From the NCBI RefSeq assembly GCF_051014685.1, contig NW_027478922.1, positions 124,001 to 188,000 on the forward strand: a stretch of DNA of 64,000 nt. The letters run 5' to 3'. The stretch's first letter is position 1. Each line of letters starts with the position of its first letter. Shown here piece after piece: positions 62,401-64,000 of the stretch. The position numbers and the translations under genes are program-made. This DNA comes from Ptiloglossa arizonensis. Taxonomy: Eukaryota; Arthropoda; Insecta; Hymenoptera; Colletidae. The notes beneath the pieces were generated by a model. The model was not told where the DNA came from. It made no database searches and saw nothing but the letters and a program-made list of their open reading frames with translations.

Positions 62401-64000
62401 CCGTATGCGTACTTTTCCCCTAGAACGTTCTAGTTATGCTTGTCGAGCATCAGAACTGCGAAAATTTTGAGTTTCTCAAGCGTTTCTTACCTCCAAACTG
62501 CCATATCTCGCGAACGGATTGACTAATCCGCAAAATTTCTGTTGCATCTGAAAGTAGAAACACCCCCGATTACAACGGTATGCGTACTTTTCCCCTAGGC
62601 CGTTCTAGTTATTCGTTTCGAGCATCAGAACTGCGAAAATTTTGAGTTTCTCAAGCGTTTCTTACCTCCAAACTGCCATATCTCGCGAATGGATTGACCA
62701 ATCCGCAAAATTTCTGTTGCATCTGAAAGTAGAAGCTCGCCCGATTACAACGGTATGCGTACTTTTCCCCTAGTCCGTTCTAGTTATTCGTTTCGAGCAT
62801 CAGAACTGCGAAAATTTTGAGTTTCTGAAGCGTTTCTTACCTCCAAACTGCCATATCTCGCGAACGGATTGACTAATCCGCAAAATTTCTGTTGCATCTG
62901 AAAGTAGAAACACGCCCGATTACAACGGTATGCGTACTTTTCCCCTAGGCCGTTCTAGTTATTCGTTTCGAGCATCAGAACTGCGAAAATATTGAGTTTC
63001 TCAAGCGTTTCTTACATCCAAACTGCCATATCTCGCGAACGGATTGACCAATCCGCAAAATTTCTGATGCATCTGAAAGTAGAAACTCGCTCGATTACAA
63101 CGGTATGCGTACTTTTCCCCTAGGCCGCTCTAGTTATTCGTTTCGAGCATCAGAACTGCGAAAATTTTGTGTTTCTCAAGTGTTTCATAATTCCAAACTG
63201 CCATATCTCGCGAACGGATTGACCAATCCGCAAAATTTCTGTTGCATCTGAAAGTAGAAACTCGCCCGATTACAACGATATGCGTACTTTTCCCCTAGGC
63301 CGTTCTAGTTATTCGTTTCGAGCATCAGAACTGCGAAAATTTTGAGTTTCTGAAGCGTTTCTTACCTCCAAACTGCCATATCTCGCGAACGGATTGACCA
63401 ATCCGCAAAATTTCTGTTGCATCTGAAAGTAGAAACTCGCCCGATTACGACGGTATGCGTACTTTTCCCCTAGACCGTTCTAGTTATGCTTGTCGATCAT
63501 CAGAACTGTGATAATTTTGAGTTTCTCAACCGTTTCTTACCTCCAAACTGCCATATCTCGCGCACGGATTGACCAATCCGCAAAATTTCTGTTGCATCTG
63601 AAAGTAGAAAGTCGCCCGATTACAACGGTGTGCGTACTTTTCCCCTAGACCGTTCTAGTTATTCGTTTCGAGCATCAGAACTGCGAAAATTTTGAGTTTC
63701 TGAAGCGTTTCTTACCTCCAAACTGCCATATCTCGCGAACGGATTGACCAATCCGCAAAATTTCTGTTGCATCTGAAAGTAGAAACTCGCCCGATTACGA
63801 CGGTATGCGTACTTTTCCCCTAGACCGTTCTAGTTATGCTTGTCGATCATCAGAACTGCGAAAATTTTGAATTTCTCAAACGTTTCTTACCTCCAAACTG
63901 CCATATCTCGCGAACGGATTGACTAATCCGCAAAATTTCTGTTGCATCTGAAAGTAGAAACACCCCCGATTACAACGGTATGCGTACTTTTCCCCTAGGC
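59431..64000 (+). repeat. Eight-unit (1,400-bp) repeat, about three copies
   Basis: Markers recur every 1,400 bp: cacccccgat at 59,761, 61,161, 62,561 and 63,961; cgcacggatt at 60,761, 62,161 and 63,561; ccgattacga at 60,641, 62,041 and 63,441; and tgtttcataa at 60,381, 61,781 and 63,181. Exact offset-1,400 runs are broken at 61,415-61,616 in the second copy, which there resembles the unit two places downstream. The period is also disturbed from 63,702, where units resemble those 350 bp upstream and ccgattacga appears again at 63,791. The array runs off the right edge. Confidence 0.92.

Larger units (their letters stand above)
1..64000 (+). repeat. Satellite DNA array, 175-bp monomer, about 366 units head to tail
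   Basis: The same 175-bp unit recurs from the first to the last base, always in one orientation. With the unit start set at the tctcaagcg motif, starts fall at 1+175k up to 5,076 and at 5,249+175k from there to 63,874, apart from one start at 30,625 displaced by one base. This gives 365 complete units and a 127-bp partial. Unit landmarks are TCGCGA (positions 35-40), an inverted repeat (42-57), a highly conserved stretch (about 70-122), CCTAGG (121-126) and an A/T-rich end (about 162-170). Units differ from the consensus by a handful of substitutions, and many substitutions are shared in sets that define variant classes. Long pure arrays of nucleosome-sized units are typical of eukaryotic centromeric or pericentromeric heterochromatin. 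That location is inferred, and I do not recognise the satellite family. Confidence 0.99.

Noticed and set aside
1..64000. A CRISPR array or bacterial repeat locus
   Set aside because: There are no short direct repeats separated by unique spacers. The whole 175-bp unit repeats, with no cas-like genes.
1..64000. A tandem array of RNA genes (5S rRNA, tRNA or snRNA)
   Set aside because: No recognisable 5S rRNA sequence, tRNA A/B box arrangement or cloverleaf is seen in the monomer, and no terminal T-run follows a conserved core.

Overview
The whole 64,000-base window is one uninterrupted, head-to-tail satellite DNA array. The monomer is 175 bp and about 44% G+C. Counting each unit from the tctcaagcg motif gives 365 complete units plus a 127-bp partial unit at the right edge. 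All units lie on the same strand. I found no unique-sequence island, mobile-element insertion, inversion, RNA gene or believable protein gene. Only three units depart from 175 bp: one of 173 bp at 5,076-5,248, and an adjacent 176/174-bp pair at 30,449-30,798.

An array this long and pure points to a eukaryotic chromosome, most likely centromeric, pericentromeric or other constitutive heterochromatin. The species cannot be named from the sequence. The consensus monomer keeps 13 CpG sites, about 1.6 times the number expected from its base composition. That argues against long-term heavy germline CpG methylation, so an invertebrate is a better guess than a vertebrate or plant; this is inference only.

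The array is a patchwork of segmental duplications whose lengths are whole numbers of monomers. Left to right: a heterogeneous zone with a 5-unit (875-bp) duplication at 1,297-3,078; units related at 2- and 4-unit spacing to about 7.5 kb; segments repeated 10 and 12 units apart to 11.5 kb; a 14-unit (2,450-bp) tandem duplication at 11,479-16,441; a 26-unit (4,550-bp) tandem duplication at 14,806-23,928, nested over the previous one; and an 18-unit (3,150-bp) duplication at 23,842-30,474. A change of variant classes follows, with the two compensating indels beside it. Then come a segment reused 60 and 75 units downstream (30,888-32,870), a 10-unit repeat (33,336-36,584), a 12-unit duplication (37,178-41,423), a 15-unit duplication (40,139-45,448), a 32-unit (5,600-bp) repeat (44,292-54,877), a copy of the 39-41 kb segment placed 91 units away (55,258-57,273), a variable stretch, and an 8-unit (1,400-bp) repeat from 59,431 to the right part of the window.

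No genes work together here. The biology on view is array turnover by unequal exchange and conversion-like copying, plus conserved dyad-symmetric motifs inside the monomer that could bind a protein. Block limits and substitutions were found by reading diagnostic variants by eye, so small differences may have been missed.
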